DNA of 64,000 nt from Nitrospira sp. CR1.1 (GTDB lineage: Bacteria > Nitrospirota > Nitrospiria > Nitrospirales > Nitrospiraceae), in assembly GCA_014055465.1 (NCBI GenBank), contig WIAF01000002.1, positions 310,001 through 374,000 on the forward strand. The letters run 5' to 3'. Below are positions 26,830-37,442 of the stretch, piece by piece. Both the position numbers and the translations under genes were made by a program. The notes under the pieces were generated by a model. That model did not search any database. It saw nothing but the letters and a program-made list of their open reading frames with translations, and was not told the origin of the DNA. Position 1 is the first letter of the stretch. Each line of letters begins with the position of its first letter.

Positions 26830-27732
26830 ATGCATCGGCATTCGAGGGGTTGGTATGTGCGCCTGGCCGTCGTGGTGGGACTGCTGTGTTTTGCGTCCGG
26901 ATGTTCCAGCAAACCGAAAACCACCGCTCAAGGCAAACCGGTGAGCGGGACAGACGAGCAGATCTTCCTCGGTGACACCATTGAAAAGAACTATGATCCC
27001 AATGTGATCATGAAACGCGGCGAGGCCTTCTTCGACAAGGAAGAATTCGCCGAGGCCATCGTGGAATACCAGCATTTTCTGGAATTGCATCGCAGCCACC
27101 AGCTGGCCGTGTATGCTCAGTTCCGTTTAGCTGAAAGCCATCTTCGGATGGGAAAATCGATCGACCGCGATCCGGAACCGATTCAGAAAGCCATCGCAGC
27201 GTTTGAGAAATTGCGGAAGGAATTCCCCAACAGTAAATATGAAGCCCAAGCGCTCCAGCGCCTGGCCGACTGCCATGATTGGCTTGCTCAGACTCACCTG
27301 TTTGTCGGGCAGTTTTACTATCGCCGCTCGTCGTACCTGGCGGCCGCCCACCGATTCGACATGATCGTGAAGGATTATCCGGACAAGAAGGTGGCTCCGG
27401 ACGCCTTGTACTATCTGGCCTTGACCTATCAGGAACTCGGGGCGAACGATTGGGCGTTGGAAAAACTCCAGCTATTAGCGGAAAAATATCCGAACAGCGA
27501 CGTGGCAGGAAGTGGCCGCCGGCTGCTGGCCAAACTGGGGAAACAATCGCCGCCGCCGGCCATCGCGTCCACCAAGGAAGCGCCGGCGCCGCAGAGCCAA
27601 CCGCACGACACGCTGCTCGCGGCCTCGGTCCCATCAGCGTTTACTGCGCCGGCCGTGCCTGACCTCAAACGCGCTCCAAGCGCTGCCCTATCTCAGCCGT
27701 TCGTTTCGTGCCGGCTTGGCGCCTGGTGCTAA
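26830..27732 (+). CDS. bamD: BamD-like outer-membrane assembly lipoprotein (TPR)
   Basis: A 300-aa lipoprotein. The signal peptide ends in the lipobox FASGC with the lipid-modified Cys near residue 25. TPR-like helical repeats follow (about residues 50-240), such as FFDKEEFAEAIVEYQHFLELH, split here as FFDKEEFAEA and IVEYQHFLEL. FRLAESHLRMG and DALYYLALTYQELG are further repeat parts. The arrangement matches BamD/YfiO, which works with BamA to insert outer-membrane barrels. A Pro/Ala-rich tail of about 50 residues beyond the repeats is unusual and may be disordered. GAAGGAG precedes the ATG. BamA is not next to it. Confidence 0.82.
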   Translation: MHRHSRGWYVRLAVVVGLLCFASGCSSKPKTTAQGKPVSGTDEQIFLGDTIEKNYDPNVIMKRGEAFFDKEEFAEAIVEYQHFLELHRSHQLAVYAQFRLAESHLRMGKSIDRDPEPIQKAIAAFEKLRKEFPNSKYEAQALQRLADCHDWLAQTHLFVGQFYYRRSSYLAAAHRFDMIVKDYPDKKVAPDALYYLALTYQELGANDWALEKLQLLAEKYPNSDVAGSGRRLLAKLGKQSPPPAIASTKEAPAPQSQPHDTLLAASVPSAFTAPAVPDLKRAPSAALSQPFVSCRLGAWC

Positions 27733-27756
27733 CACGCCCCAAGACAGCTCACCTGC

Positions 27757-28962
27757 TTACCGCAAATGTAATGCTTCGAGGAGGAGGTCGTTGACTGATG
27801 CCTTCAGGCGTATCTTCGCGTTCGGGAGGAATGCCTGGGCCGTCGTACGTCCCTGCAGGACTTCGAAATAATCCTGCACGACGTCCTGGTAACGGCGCAG
27901 GAGCTTGAATGCGAGGCGAGGAAAGGCATAGATGACCCGGGCCATTCTGGCCGTCACACGGAAATCCGGAAGGATTTCCCGTTCTAGCGCCGTCTCGTAC
28001 GCCGCCAGCGACTCGCTGTAATTGTTCTGATGCGCCAGTATCGCATGGGCCGCCAGTTGGCCTGAACGGATCGCATAATAAATGCCCTCGCCGAACAACG
28101 GGTCCACCAAATGGGCGGCATCCCCGACGAGCACCGCACGGCCTGCGGCAAAGCGGGAATCCCCTCCCTGACCCCGCCCTTCGGATTCTGTATAGACAGG
28201 AATCGGATGCCCTGCCGGGCGCGGCACCGTCCAGCCGGTCAAGCCTCGTTCTTCTGTGACAAAACGGTCGAAGGTCGCGCGCAGGCTTGTCGCTTTGCGA
28301 CGGAATTCCCCGATTCCCACGGAAAGGCCTGTTTGCTTTGGAAAGATCCAACCGTATCCCTGACGAGCGGCCCCCACATCTACAAGAATCGTTGTAGCGG
28401 CGGGAAAGTGGTGATCACCTCTGATCGACACCTCACTCTCCAACGCCGGAGCCCGGTACTGCGATCTTTGCGGAAAGAAGCGGCGCGCAACCAGACTATT
28501 GGCCCCGTCTGCACCAATGACGATCTTTGCCCGATAGCGCCCCTGGCCGGTGGCCACCTCCACGCCCTGTGGGTCCTGCTGAATCTCCAGCACGCCGTGA
28601 CCGGTTCGGATATGGGTCCCGGCCTGAATCGCTTCCTGCACGAGATAGTGGTCGAAACGGTCCCGCATGACCATGTAGGCAATCGGATGGGTTGATTGGA
28701 TGAGCAGAGGATCCTGTCCACGGTAGACAAATCTGACGCCGTTCACAGACTGCTCGACCACGGATTGAAAACCAGGTTCCAGCACGTGGTCGATGCGCGC
28801 CGATAAGCCACCACCGCATACTTTGTATCGGGGATGCGACTCCTTATCCAAGCCGAGTACCGCTAGCCCACCGCGACTAAGGACCGCCGCAGCGGCCGCC
28901 CCCGCCGGTCCCATCCCGACAATGATCACGTCGTAGGTTGTGTGTCCGTGCCCATCAGCCAT
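27757..28962 (-). CDS. Geranylgeranyl reductase-family FAD-dependent oxidoreductase
   Basis: A 401-aa flavoprotein. The dinucleotide-binding motif VIIVGMGPAGAAAAAVLS lies near the N terminus, then KVCGGGLSARI, and the second FAD motif is LVGDAAHLVDPLFGEGIYYA. This is the geranylgeranyl reductase family, which saturates prenyl chains of lipids, quinones or chlorophyll-type molecules. Here the substrate could be a menaquinone side chain or another isoprenoid. The start is uncertain: the ATG at 28962 fits the FAD fold, while a TTG at 29007 would add 15 residues. The 3' end is 24 bp from the convergent bamD-like gene. Confidence 0.83.
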   Translation of the reverse strand: MADGHGHTTYDVIIVGMGPAGAAAAAVLSRGGLAVLGLDKESHPRYKVCGGGLSARIDHVLEPGFQSVVEQSVNGVRFVYRGQDPLLIQSTHPIAYMVMRDRFDHYLVQEAIQAGTHIRTGHGVLEIQQDPQGVEVATGQGRYRAKIVIGADGANSLVARRFFPQRSQYRAPALESEVSIRGDHHFPAATTILVDVGAARQGYGWIFPKQTGLSVGIGEFRRKATSLRATFDRFVTEERGLTGWTVPRPAGHPIPVYTESEGRGQGGDSRFAAGRAVLVGDAAHLVDPLFGEGIYYAIRSGQLAAHAILAHQNNYSESLAAYETALEREILPDFRVTARMARVIYAFPRLAFKLLRRYQDVVQDYFEVLQGRTTAQAFLPNAKIRLKASVNDLLLEALHLR

Positions 28963-29074
28963 GTGCTGCACACCAGTTGAGGAATGCCGCTCCCCGAGCA
29001 AGTCCAATCTAACCGAAGTGAGACGAGACTGCTACGCAGGGGGGGCCAGAAGGAGCCGGACGGGGAAGAGCCTA

Positions 29075-29264
29075 GCCCGCCTTATTCATGCCGGGTCGTC
29101 GTGCAATCGCCGCGTCACGTTGCGAGACCGGCGCGCGGAGCCGGGAGGACCCGGGGCGTCCTCCTGCAGGACGTCGAGGGGCCGAGGAGCGAGCCCGCCG
29201 GCCGAAGGCCTGTCGCAGCAGCGGATCGGCGAGCGCAGCAGAAGTGCTCATGAATAAGGCGGGC
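29075..29264. repeat. Small element bounded by 16-bp perfect inverted repeats (MITE- or REP-like)
   Basis: GCCCGCCTTATTCATG at 29075-29090 is repeated as its exact reverse complement at 29249-29264. Adding the next three outer bases (29072-29074 and 29265-29267) gives 18 of 19 matches. The 158 bp between are GC-rich and carry no convincing gene. I see no clear target-site duplication. The structure lies between a flavoprotein gene and ccdA. It could be a miniature transposable element or a folded RNA element. The 300-bp non-coding stretch around it holds nothing else that I can support. Confidence 0.62.
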
Positions 29265-29276
29265 CAGAGATCCTGA

Positions 29277-30023
29277 CTACTGCCCGAGGTACCAGCCAAT
29301 TCCGTATCGTTCGAGAAAGCTCGTGATCATGGTCAACGAGTTCGCATAGATCATCACGCCCACGACAATGAGCAATACCCCGCTCACCGTAGAGACGCCC
29401 CAGAGATAGGCGCGCACTTCCTTGAAGTAACTGAGGAATCGATCGACTCCCAACGCCGTGAGGAACAAGGGCAGGGCCAATCCCAGGGAGTAGAATGTAA
29501 GTAAGACCACTCCACTGAACATCGACTCAGTCGTGCTTGCATAGAGGAGGATCGTCCCAAGAACAGGCCCGACGCAGGGGGTCCATCCAGCTGCAAATGC
29601 GATCCCGATCAAGAACGAGCCAAGAAAACCGGCCGGACGATTCCGAAACTGGTACCGGTGTTCCATTTTGAGGAAATTCAGATTCAGGATTCCCAAGAGA
29701 TAGAGCCCGAACACGATCACGACGATTCCGCCAAACCGTCGCAAATGTTCTTGATAGGTCATCAAGGCCTGGCCCAGCAAGCTCGCTGAAGCCCCGAACG
29801 CCACGAACACCGTTGAAAACCCGGCGATAAACAGCAGCGAGTTCACAATGATCGCCTTGCGAAACCGGCTTCGTTCAGAAACATCGGTCAGCTGTTCGAT
29901 CGAAAGGCCTGTGATGTACGAAATGTAAGACGGCACCAGCGGCAGGACGCAGGGGGAAACAAAAGACAACAACCCGGCAGAAAACGCAGCCACCAGTGAA
30001 ATCGATTGCACAGAGTCGGTCAT
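29277..30023 (-). CDS. ccdA: CcdA-type cytochrome c biogenesis/thiol transport protein
   Basis: A 248-aa polytopic membrane protein (about six hydrophobic segments) of the CcdA/DsbD-beta family. It carries electrons from cytoplasmic thioredoxin to extracytoplasmic thiol proteins. The two redox cysteines sit in LSFVSPCVLPLVPSYISY (near residue 25) and AGWTPCVGPVLGTIL (near 145). It is the last of five genes in a system II cytochrome c assembly cluster and starts one base after the stop of the thioredoxin gene upstream. Confidence 0.93.
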   Translation of the reverse strand: MTDSVQSISLVAAFSAGLLSFVSPCVLPLVPSYISYITGLSIEQLTDVSERSRFRKAIIVNSLLFIAGFSTVFVAFGASASLLGQALMTYQEHLRRFGGIVVIVFGLYLLGILNLNFLKMEHRYQFRNRPAGFLGSFLIGIAFAAGWTPCVGPVLGTILLYASTTESMFSGVVLLTFYSLGLALPLFLTALGVDRFLSYFKEVRAYLWGVSTVSGVLLIVVGVMIYANSLTMITSFLERYGIGWYLGQ

Positions 30024-30024
30024 G

Positions 30025-30588
30025 CTAAGACCCTTGCAACAACGCTTCGACTAACCGTTTCCCTGCCGGCGTGCTCCAGTCGCGAGCCCCGGGAATCCGG
30101 TTGCGAATGATGCCTTTGCGGTCGATCAGAAATGTCATCGGCAGCTGGCGAGCACCGTACTGAAGCCCGATCCTGAAATCGGCGTCATGGAGCACGGGAA
30201 ATGTGAAGCCGACCTCCTGCTGAAAAGGCCGGGTGACAGCCGTGCCCTGGGCATCGGTTGAAACCGCCAGAATTTCAAATTCCTTGCGGCTGAAGGATCG
30301 ATACAGCTGTTCCATTGCCGGCATTTCGATTTTGCAGGGACCACACCACGTGGCCCAAAAATTCAGAAGCACAACCTTCCCGCGAAACTGATCCAAGGTG
30401 ACATTGAATCCTTCGGAATCCTTCAAGAGAAAGTTCGGCGCCTCGTCATCGACCTGCGGCGCACGACTCACTACCGTGAGGGGAGCAGGGTTCGAATTGG
30501 ACGAAGCTCCGTAGACGTCGGCAAAAAGGACTCCGCCGGACACTAATCCCACGCCGATCATCGATAAGAACGACCAACGGTTCATCAT
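30025..30588 (-). CDS. TlpA/ResA-like membrane-anchored thioredoxin
   Basis: A 187-aa protein with a short membrane anchor (about residues 5-25) and a thioredoxin fold with active site WATWCGPCKIEMP (near residue 90). Such proteins keep apocytochrome c haem-binding cysteines reduced. The ATG at 30588 is my choice, placing the hydrophobic segment close to the N terminus. A GTG at 30627 would add 13 basic residues and overlap the upstream gene, and has AAGG before it, so it remains possible. It is the second of two tandem thioredoxin genes. Confidence 0.85.
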   Translation of the reverse strand: MMNRWSFLSMIGVGLVSGGVLFADVYGASSNSNPAPLTVVSRAPQVDDEAPNFLLKDSEGFNVTLDQFRGKVVLLNFWATWCGPCKIEMPAMEQLYRSFSRKEFEILAVSTDAQGTAVTRPFQQEVGFTFPVLHDADFRIGLQYGARQLPMTFLIDRKGIIRNRIPGARDWSTPAGKRLVEALLQGS

Positions 30589-30592
30589 ACGT

Positions 30593-31216
30593 TTATAATA
30601 CCGGAGCCGCTTTGGAAGAGGCTGCACTCGCCGCCTTGTCCGCAGGCTTCAGGAGTTGCGTCAGCACTTTGAGGTTATCCAATCGCGTCCAGTCCCTGGG
30701 CCCGATCACTTTTTCGCGCAGCACACCTTGCTGATCGATGATGTAGGTCTCGGGAACTCCCATCAATTTGTAGCGTTTATCCGTTTGCCCCCAGGAGTCG
30801 ACCAAGACGGGAAAGGTCAGATTCAGGCCTTTGACAAAGGGTGGAATCTCTTTTTTTGTCGTGACCCGGTCGATGCTGACTGCCAGAATCACGAGTCCGT
30901 CTTTTTCAAAATTCTTGTACAACACTTCCATAGAAGGCATTTCTTCCCGGCAGGGTTTGCACCAGGTGGCCCAAAAATTTAAAAAGACGACTTTCCCTCG
31001 GTAATCAGACAAGCGTAAGGGCTTGTCGTTTAAGTCAGGCAGTTGAAAGTCCGGGGCCTCTTTTCCGACGATCAACGGCTCATACTTTGAGCTCTGCAGC
31101 CAGACAACGAGAAACATCACACCAAGAATGGCTGCGGCGGCAAGCACAACCACCGTTCGAGAGGGGCCACTTCGTACTGCGGGGCCGCCTGAACTCTGAT
31201 TCACGTGATCACTCAT
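30593..31216 (-). CDS. resA: ResA-like membrane-anchored thioredoxin
   Basis: A 207-aa protein with a cytoplasmic N terminus, one membrane segment (about residues 24-42) and a thioredoxin domain with active site WATWCKPCREEMPSME. The sequence DFQLPDLNDKPLRLSDYRGK is typical of the TlpA/ResA group. It lies 3 nt after resC in the cytochrome c maturation cluster. ResA reduces the CxxCH cysteines of apocytochromes. The CKPC and CGPC active sites of the two tandem proteins differ, suggesting different redox potentials or partners. Confidence 0.88.
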   Translation of the reverse strand: MSDHVNQSSGGPAVRSGPSRTVVVLAAAAILGVMFLVVWLQSSKYEPLIVGKEAPDFQLPDLNDKPLRLSDYRGKVVFLNFWATWCKPCREEMPSMEVLYKNFEKDGLVILAVSIDRVTTKKEIPPFVKGLNLTFPVLVDSWGQTDKRYKLMGVPETYIIDQQGVLREKVIGPRDWTRLDNLKVLTQLLKPADKAASAASSKAAPVL

Positions 31217-31219
31217 GGC

Positions 31220-32134
31220 CTATGCGTACGCATGCAGACCAGAGAGCAGAAAATTCACTCCCCAGAAGCAGAAAATAACCATCAAAAATCCGAAGATCGC
31301 ATAAATGGCAGCCTTATGCCCTTCCCATCCACGCGTCATGCGAGCATGAATATACGCCCCGTAGATCAGCCAGACGATCAACGACCAGGTTTCTTTTGGA
31401 TCCCAACTCCAATAACCACCCCAGGCATAATTCGCCCACATGGCTCCGAGAATGATGCCAAAGGCCAGCAATGGGAAGCCCAACATGATCGCCTTGTACC
31501 CCAGTTCATCAATAGTTTCGAGATCAGGGAATGCCGCATAAAACCGGGACTGGCTGCCCCGATTCACCGCCCTCTCCTTGAAGAGATACATCAGACCCAA
31601 CCCTCCGGCCATGGCAAATGCCGCGTAGCTGGTCAAGGTGACGGACACATGGATGTAAATCCAATAGCTATTTAAGGCCGGCACCAGCGGTTCTGCCGTC
31701 TGGTAGCGATAGGGCAGAAGAGAGGCTGCCCCCATCGCAATAAATCCGATCCCGACCACAAACGCGCCGACAGCCTTGATCCGGTAACGAAACTCCAAGA
31801 GCACATAGCCGAGGATGATCGCCCATGACACATACGCCATGGCCTCGAATTGATTGGACCAGGGGGCGAAGGTTCCGGAATGCTCCATCCGCTCGAAGGC
31901 CCTGGTCATCAAGGCCATAGTATTGAGCACCCATCCAAACACGGTCACCAGGGTAGCCACCTGTCCCAGTTGAGTCGCCCAGGCCCCATCGCGATCTTCA
32001 AGGTTATCGATGGGATGCCCGGCCGCAGCCATCTGCATCGCGGGACGCTTCGCGAACAGATACGCCACGTAGAGCCCTAGTGCAGCCAGATAGAGCCAGA
32101 ACGTCATATCGAACAGAAACAATGATCGCATCAT
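31220..32134 (-). CDS. ccsA: System II cytochrome c assembly protein ResC/CcsA
   Basis: A 304-aa protein with eight or so hydrophobic segments. The haem-handling WWD-type motif is WGGYWSWDPKETWSLIVW (near residue 240), followed by HARMTRGWEGHKAA. CcsA and ResB together move haem across the membrane and attach it to CxxCH motifs. GGAGG precedes the first ATG. It is 73 nt downstream of resB on the same strand. The last segment ends in FWGVNFLLSGLHAYA, as in known relatives. Confidence 0.95.
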   Translation of the reverse strand: MMRSLFLFDMTFWLYLAALGLYVAYLFAKRPAMQMAAAGHPIDNLEDRDGAWATQLGQVATLVTVFGWVLNTMALMTRAFERMEHSGTFAPWSNQFEAMAYVSWAIILGYVLLEFRYRIKAVGAFVVGIGFIAMGAASLLPYRYQTAEPLVPALNSYWIYIHVSVTLTSYAAFAMAGGLGLMYLFKERAVNRGSQSRFYAAFPDLETIDELGYKAIMLGFPLLAFGIILGAMWANYAWGGYWSWDPKETWSLIVWLIYGAYIHARMTRGWEGHKAAIYAIFGFLMVIFCFWGVNFLLSGLHAYA

Positions 32135-32207
32135 ACGGGCCTCCGTCTATCGTATTGTGCAGCGCCGCCCTGAAATGAAAGAGTTCCTCACAGCGCTGAA
32201 ACGGGCT

Positions 32208-33644
32208 TCAGGATGAAGTCTTGGCTTGAATTTTCTCCGTCAATTTCTTGAACTCTTTTTGAAAGTCGATCTGACTTTTGTGCGTGGTTCCACCGAGATG
32301 AACTGTCACGCCCGATTCACCGGGCAGGATCTTCGCCCACAGCCGCCGATGATAAATGAGTGATGACAGCGTCATCCCCACCACCAACATCGTACACCCG
32401 ATCCACACCATCATGATGCCCGGATTTCTGGCGATCTGTAGACCGGTAAACTTCTTGGGTTGATACCCGATAAACTCGAACTGATACGCAGAGTCCTTAA
32501 TCTCAAACAGGTCGGGGTAATGATAAAACACCCAGGGGGTGGATTGCACGGTGCTGCGCTCATCGACCGCCAGGCGAATGGCGGGATTGGCATGCTCGGC
32601 GGTTTTGGAAAACACTTTCTTTTCGGTGGAGTTGAAGGCGAAGTCGGCCACGAAATCGGTCATCTTCATTTTCAATGGAAGACCCTCGACCGCTTTTTCC
32701 TTGTTCCACTCCAAATCGACCGTCGCAACGACTTTATCCGCCTTCTTGTCTTTGATATTGATCCGCGCTGCTTCGATTTGATCCCAGGCATCTCCGTAAC
32801 TGGATTGGTAGAACCAGATCCCTTTGTAGACCAACGGATCATTGACCGTGATCGTCTTGGTCATGGTCGGCGCGCCTTGATCAATCACCGTCAAGGTACT
32901 GTTGTAGGATTTCACTGAACCATTTTCATGATAATCGATCCAAAACTTGTCGACGCGCAGGTCAAAGTTCCCTCTCGGGATATGATACGTCTGACCCTCG
33001 AGGCACACCCCGAACTCTGAAAATCCGTAATAGCTGCCGAGCAGGCCTCCAAGTACAATCACCGTCGCACTGAGGTGGGCGACATGGGCGCCGACCCGGC
33101 CCATGATTCCTTTGGTGGCATAGACGGTCACCTCGCCGGGGTCGCTTTTGGCTAATACCTTGTAGCCTTTTTCCGCAAACAGCCTCACCAACGACTCCGC
33201 CACCGTTTCTTTCGGTTGATTGAGCGACAGAGTGGTCTGCTGTTTCATCCCTTGGATGAATGCCAACGAGACACTGACCTTATCCTGACGCATGGAGCGC
33301 CAGACGCTGGGAAACCGTTTGTGAAAACAGGTGAGCGAGTTGACGCAGAGCAGGCCCAGGAGACTGGTAAACCACCAGGTGTGATAGACGTCCGTAAATC
33401 CCAGGCGAAGAAACCAGCGATAGGCCTCTTCCCCATATTCCTGCACATATGTTTCCGGTCGCTCGCCTTGCTGGATCACCGTGCCAATGGTGGCGGTCAT
33501 GGCGAGCACAATAAACAGGAACATCGCCAGTTTAATGGACGCGAAAAAGTCCACGACCTCGCGCGAAAACTCATCCCACCCGAGGCCGGATGTGGAAGGG
33601 CCAGATGCGCTCATCTCTGATGCTGCGTCGGGTTTATCGTTCAT
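32208..33644 (-). CDS. resB: System II cytochrome c assembly protein ResB/Ccs1
   Basis: A 478-aa protein with three N-terminal membrane segments, a large extracytoplasmic domain and a C-terminal membrane segment near residue 420. Family features are FFASIKLAMFLFIVLAMTA, TDVYHTWWFTSLLGLLCVNS with CFHKR, and VGAHVAHLSATVIVLGGLLG. With ResC it forms the haem lyase. It opens the five-gene cluster that continues with ccsA, two thioredoxins and ccdA. The N-terminal 25 residues are Ser/Pro-rich and variable. Confidence 0.94.
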   Translation of the reverse strand: MNDKPDAASEMSASGPSTSGLGWDEFSREVVDFFASIKLAMFLFIVLAMTATIGTVIQQGERPETYVQEYGEEAYRWFLRLGFTDVYHTWWFTSLLGLLCVNSLTCFHKRFPSVWRSMRQDKVSVSLAFIQGMKQQTTLSLNQPKETVAESLVRLFAEKGYKVLAKSDPGEVTVYATKGIMGRVGAHVAHLSATVIVLGGLLGSYYGFSEFGVCLEGQTYHIPRGNFDLRVDKFWIDYHENGSVKSYNSTLTVIDQGAPTMTKTITVNDPLVYKGIWFYQSSYGDAWDQIEAARINIKDKKADKVVATVDLEWNKEKAVEGLPLKMKMTDFVADFAFNSTEKKVFSKTAEHANPAIRLAVDERSTVQSTPWVFYHYPDLFEIKDSAYQFEFIGYQPKKFTGLQIARNPGIMMVWIGCTMLVVGMTLSSLIYHRRLWAKILPGESGVTVHLGGTTHKSQIDFQKEFKKLTEKIQAKTSS

Positions 33645-34041
33645 GAATCAACAGACCTCGCTGCTTCGACCTGGCCGTCATACAGATCCCATCATCATAA
33701 CGAATGACGAGCTGCGTGTGGGAACCTGCATCAACGCAGGCCGATACCACGAGGTTGGAAGTGCCGGGGCAGAGCGCTTGATGAAAAATGTTCCAAATAC
33801 GCGAAAAGTAAGCTATCTTACAAGTCGTCTCGAAGGACTGTCAAGCAAGACGCGGGTCTCACGAAAGACGCAATCCATTCTGTCAGAACGGTAGACAAAA
33901 ACCACTCGGTCAGCTACTATTGCCGTAGCGTTTTTGCGGGGTTGTCTTATCAGTGTCCGTGCAACATCTTCCACGCTCGGTCGTTGTGCCGCCTAACTCT
34001 AACCGCCGCATCCTCGAATCACTTCACTTCCAGGGGGAACA
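33645..34041. other. Intergenic region between resB and metK
   Basis: These 397 bp separate two divergent genes. I see a small hairpin (CCTGC...GCAGG, 33727-33742). A weak promoter-like pair TTCCAA/TATCTT with 17 bp between may lie near 33792-33820. No SAM- or SAH-riboswitch pattern that I recognise is present. No open frame with a ribosome binding site stands out. Confidence 0.4.
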
Positions 34042-35190
34042 ATGAGACATAACTACCTGTTTACGTCTGAGTCGGTCACTGAAGGACACCCGGACAAGAT
34101 TGCGGATCAAATTTCGGATGGAATTCTAGACGCCATCATCGCGCAAGACAAGACATCGAGAGTCGCGTGCGAAACTATCCTCACAACCGGTATTGCCTTT
34201 GTCGCCGGCGAAATCTCGACGAAAGCCTATGTGGAGATTCCCGATATCATTCGCGACGTGATCAAAGATGTCGGCTATACAGATGCCTCCTGGGGATTCG
34301 ACTCCAACACCTGCTCAGTTCTGACCTCCATCCATCAGCAATCGGGTGATATTGCCATGGGTGTGGATTCCGGTGGCGCGGGCGACCAGGGGCTGATGTT
34401 CGGCTATGCAACCAACGAAACGGTCGAACTCATGCCCATGCCGATCGTTCTGGCCCATCGCCTGACCAAACGCCTGGCTGAAGTGCGGAAGAAAAAGATC
34501 TTGAAGTGGGTTCGCCCCGACGGCAAGTCCCAAGTGACCGTCGAATATAAGGATGGTAAGCCATTCCGGATTGATACCATTGTCGTCTCCACGCAACACA
34601 GTCCTGATGTGACCAATAAACAGATCGAGCGGGATCTGATGGAGCACGTCATCAAGCCGTCCATGCCAAAAGGACTGTACGATGCAACCAGCGTGAAACA
34701 CCATATCAACCCCACCGGCCGATTCGTCGTCGGCGGCCCAATGGGCGACACGGGCTTGACCGGCCGCAAAATCATTGTCGACACGTACGGCGGACACGGT
34801 AGCCACGGCGGAGGCGCGTTCTCGGGAAAAGATCCCTCGAAGGTCGATCGCTCCGCCTCATACATGGCACGTTACATTGCCAAGAACATCGTCGCCGCCG
34901 GCTTGGCGTCGAAATGCGAAGTGCAGCTGGCCTACGCAATCGGCGTGGCAGATCCTGTCTCCGTACTGGTCGACACGAAAGACACGGAGAAGGTGGCTCC
35001 CGAGAGCTTGGACAAGTTGGTCCGGAAACATTTCCCGTTGACTCCGCGCGGGATCATCGACCATTTGAAACTGCGTCGTCCCATTTTCAAGAAGACCGCT
35101 GCCTACGGACACTTTGGCCGCAACGAACCGGAGTTTACGTGGGAAAAAACCGATAAAGCCAAAGCCTTGCGGAAGGATGCGGGCCTCTAA
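34042..35190 (+). CDS. metK: S-adenosylmethionine synthetase
   Basis: MetK makes S-adenosylmethionine from methionine and ATP. The 382-aa protein has the N-terminal [18 protein letters not shown] motif, [12 protein letters not shown], and the P-loop-like [16 protein letters not shown]. The Met/ATP-binding tail ends ETHG-like in FTWEKTD. GGGGGAACA precedes the ATG. ahcY follows 105 bp later, with a terminator-like hairpin between them, so the methyl cycle enzymes are adjacent but may be controlled separately. Confidence 0.97.
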   Translation: MRHNYLFTSESVTEGHPDKIADQISDGILDAIIAQDKTSRVACETILTTGIAFVAGEISTKAYVEIPDIIRDVIKDVGYTDASWGFDSNTCSVLTSIHQQSGDIAMGVDSGGAGDQGLMFGYATNETVELMPMPIVLAHRLTKRLAEVRKKKILKWVRPDGKSQVTVEYKDGKPFRIDTIVVSTQHSPDVTNKQIERDLMEHVIKPSMPKGLYDATSVKHHINPTGRFVVGGPMGDTGLTGRKIIVDTYGGHGSHGGGAFSGKDPSKVDRSASYMARYIAKNIVAAGLASKCEVQLAYAIGVADPVSVLVDTKDTEKVAPESLDKLVRKHFPLTPRGIIDHLKLRRPIFKKTAAYGHFGRNEPEFTWEKTDKAKALRKDAGL

Positions 35191-36552
<1,362 letters not shown>

Positions 36553-36576
36553 TTCCGCCGTTCTGTCGTTGTTAGG

Positions 36577-36615
36577 AAGCGGCCGGCTGCGGTTTCCGCG
36601 CCGGCCGCTTGCTTT
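36577..36615 (+). terminator. Rho-independent terminator after ahcY
   Basis: AAGCGGCCGGC (36577-36587) is the exact reverse complement of GCCGGCCGCTT (36600-36610). An inner GCGG-TTT-CCGC lengthens the stem, and TTTT lies at 36613-36616. It is 25 bp after the ahcY stop. Confidence 0.85.
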
Positions 36616-36926
36616 TCTCAGTGATTGTTGACCCGCAGGTACCGCCGCCTCCCTCCCAACGACCGCGCACGACAAGCTCAAGAGTGCCGCCAGGCTCGAT
36701 GCGTGCTTCTCCAGTCTCCCTCGGTACCATTCGATGCCCTCCGGCAGAACCGCCTCATGATCGCTTTTATCCCGGTGATGATCACTTTGAATTGCAGACC
36801 AACCCAGGCAATACCGCACCGTCGAATTAGACGGAGTCTGGTTTCGACTCCTTACATTGTCCGCAGTGACAACATGGATCGGTCAAACCTTGGCTCATTG
36901 GGTTTCCAGTGAAGGCGCATCGTACA
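36616..36926. other. Intergenic region after ahcY
   Basis: About 310 bp between the ahcY terminator and two small hypothetical genes. I find no convincing gene, RNA or repeat here. A promoter for the hypothetical genes should lie here, but I cannot pick one out. Confidence 0.3.
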
Positions 36927-37112
36927 ATGACACACGTGAAGCAGCTGAATCCCGAGGCAACGTCAGTTCCTCAAACCATGTTGGATCAGTTCGCCCCCTT
37001 GGCCGAGAAACAGGAGCCTAAACCAATCCTTCTCCAACTTCCTCCCAATTTCAAACGGAACAATGACCGGTTAGGCAAATTCTTCCACGGCCTCTCCGCC
37101 GCTTACCGCTGA
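36927..37112 (+). CDS. Small hypothetical protein
   Basis: A 61-aa protein starting MTHVKQLNPEAT, with a basic, Phe-containing C terminus (FKRNNDRLGKFFHGL). No motif or membrane segment is seen. A GTG at 36909 would add six residues. The ribosome binding site is weak (GAAGG about 12 nt upstream). It ends 3 nt before the next small gene on the same strand, which is the main support for both being real. I do not recognise a family. Confidence 0.42.
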   Translation: MTHVKQLNPEATSVPQTMLDQFAPLAEKQEPKPILLQLPPNFKRNNDRLGKFFHGLSAAYR

Positions 37113-37115
37113 GTC

Positions 37116-37442
37116 ATGGCATTTCGACACGACAGCTGGAATCACTCTGCCGTGGAAGATTCTCTGCGCCGATTTCACGTCGCTTGGGCAACTGTTGAAG
37201 CGGATAATCGTCAGGCGGAATATCGAGACATGGCCCACTCCGTGTATGCCCGTCTCCGCCGCAGTCGCTATCCGATCAAAGGCTTAACGAGGTGGGGCGA
37301 GCACTTTGTGCAGGCAAGAAAAAATGGGAAGGACTGCTGCGCATACTGCAAGCATGAGGATGAAGGCCCACATCGGGTTTGGGCGGATCGCTTGCTGAAA
37401 CGCACGGGTGTCGATACCCTACCGGGCAGAAATCATCGGTAA
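37116..37442 (+). CDS. Small hypothetical protein
   Basis: A 108-aa basic protein rich in Arg, His and Trp, with a CCAYCKHEDEGPH stretch that could bind a metal. It has mixed helical stretches such as VEDSLRRFHVAWATVEADN. No known family comes to mind. It follows the preceding hypothetical gene by 3 nt. It overlaps the convergent radical SAM gene by 24 bp at the 3' ends. The long open frame and its pairing with a neighbour make it a fair candidate, but there is no strong ribosome binding site. Confidence 0.45.
   Translation: MAFRHDSWNHSAVEDSLRRFHVAWATVEADNRQAEYRDMAHSVYARLRRSRYPIKGLTRWGEHFVQARKNGKDCCAYCKHEDEGPHRVWADRLLKRTGVDTLPGRNHR

Noticed and set aside
33645-34041. Possible SAM riboswitch upstream of metK
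   Set aside because: The gap is long enough, but no SAM-I/II/IV core pattern is visible, only a short hairpin.
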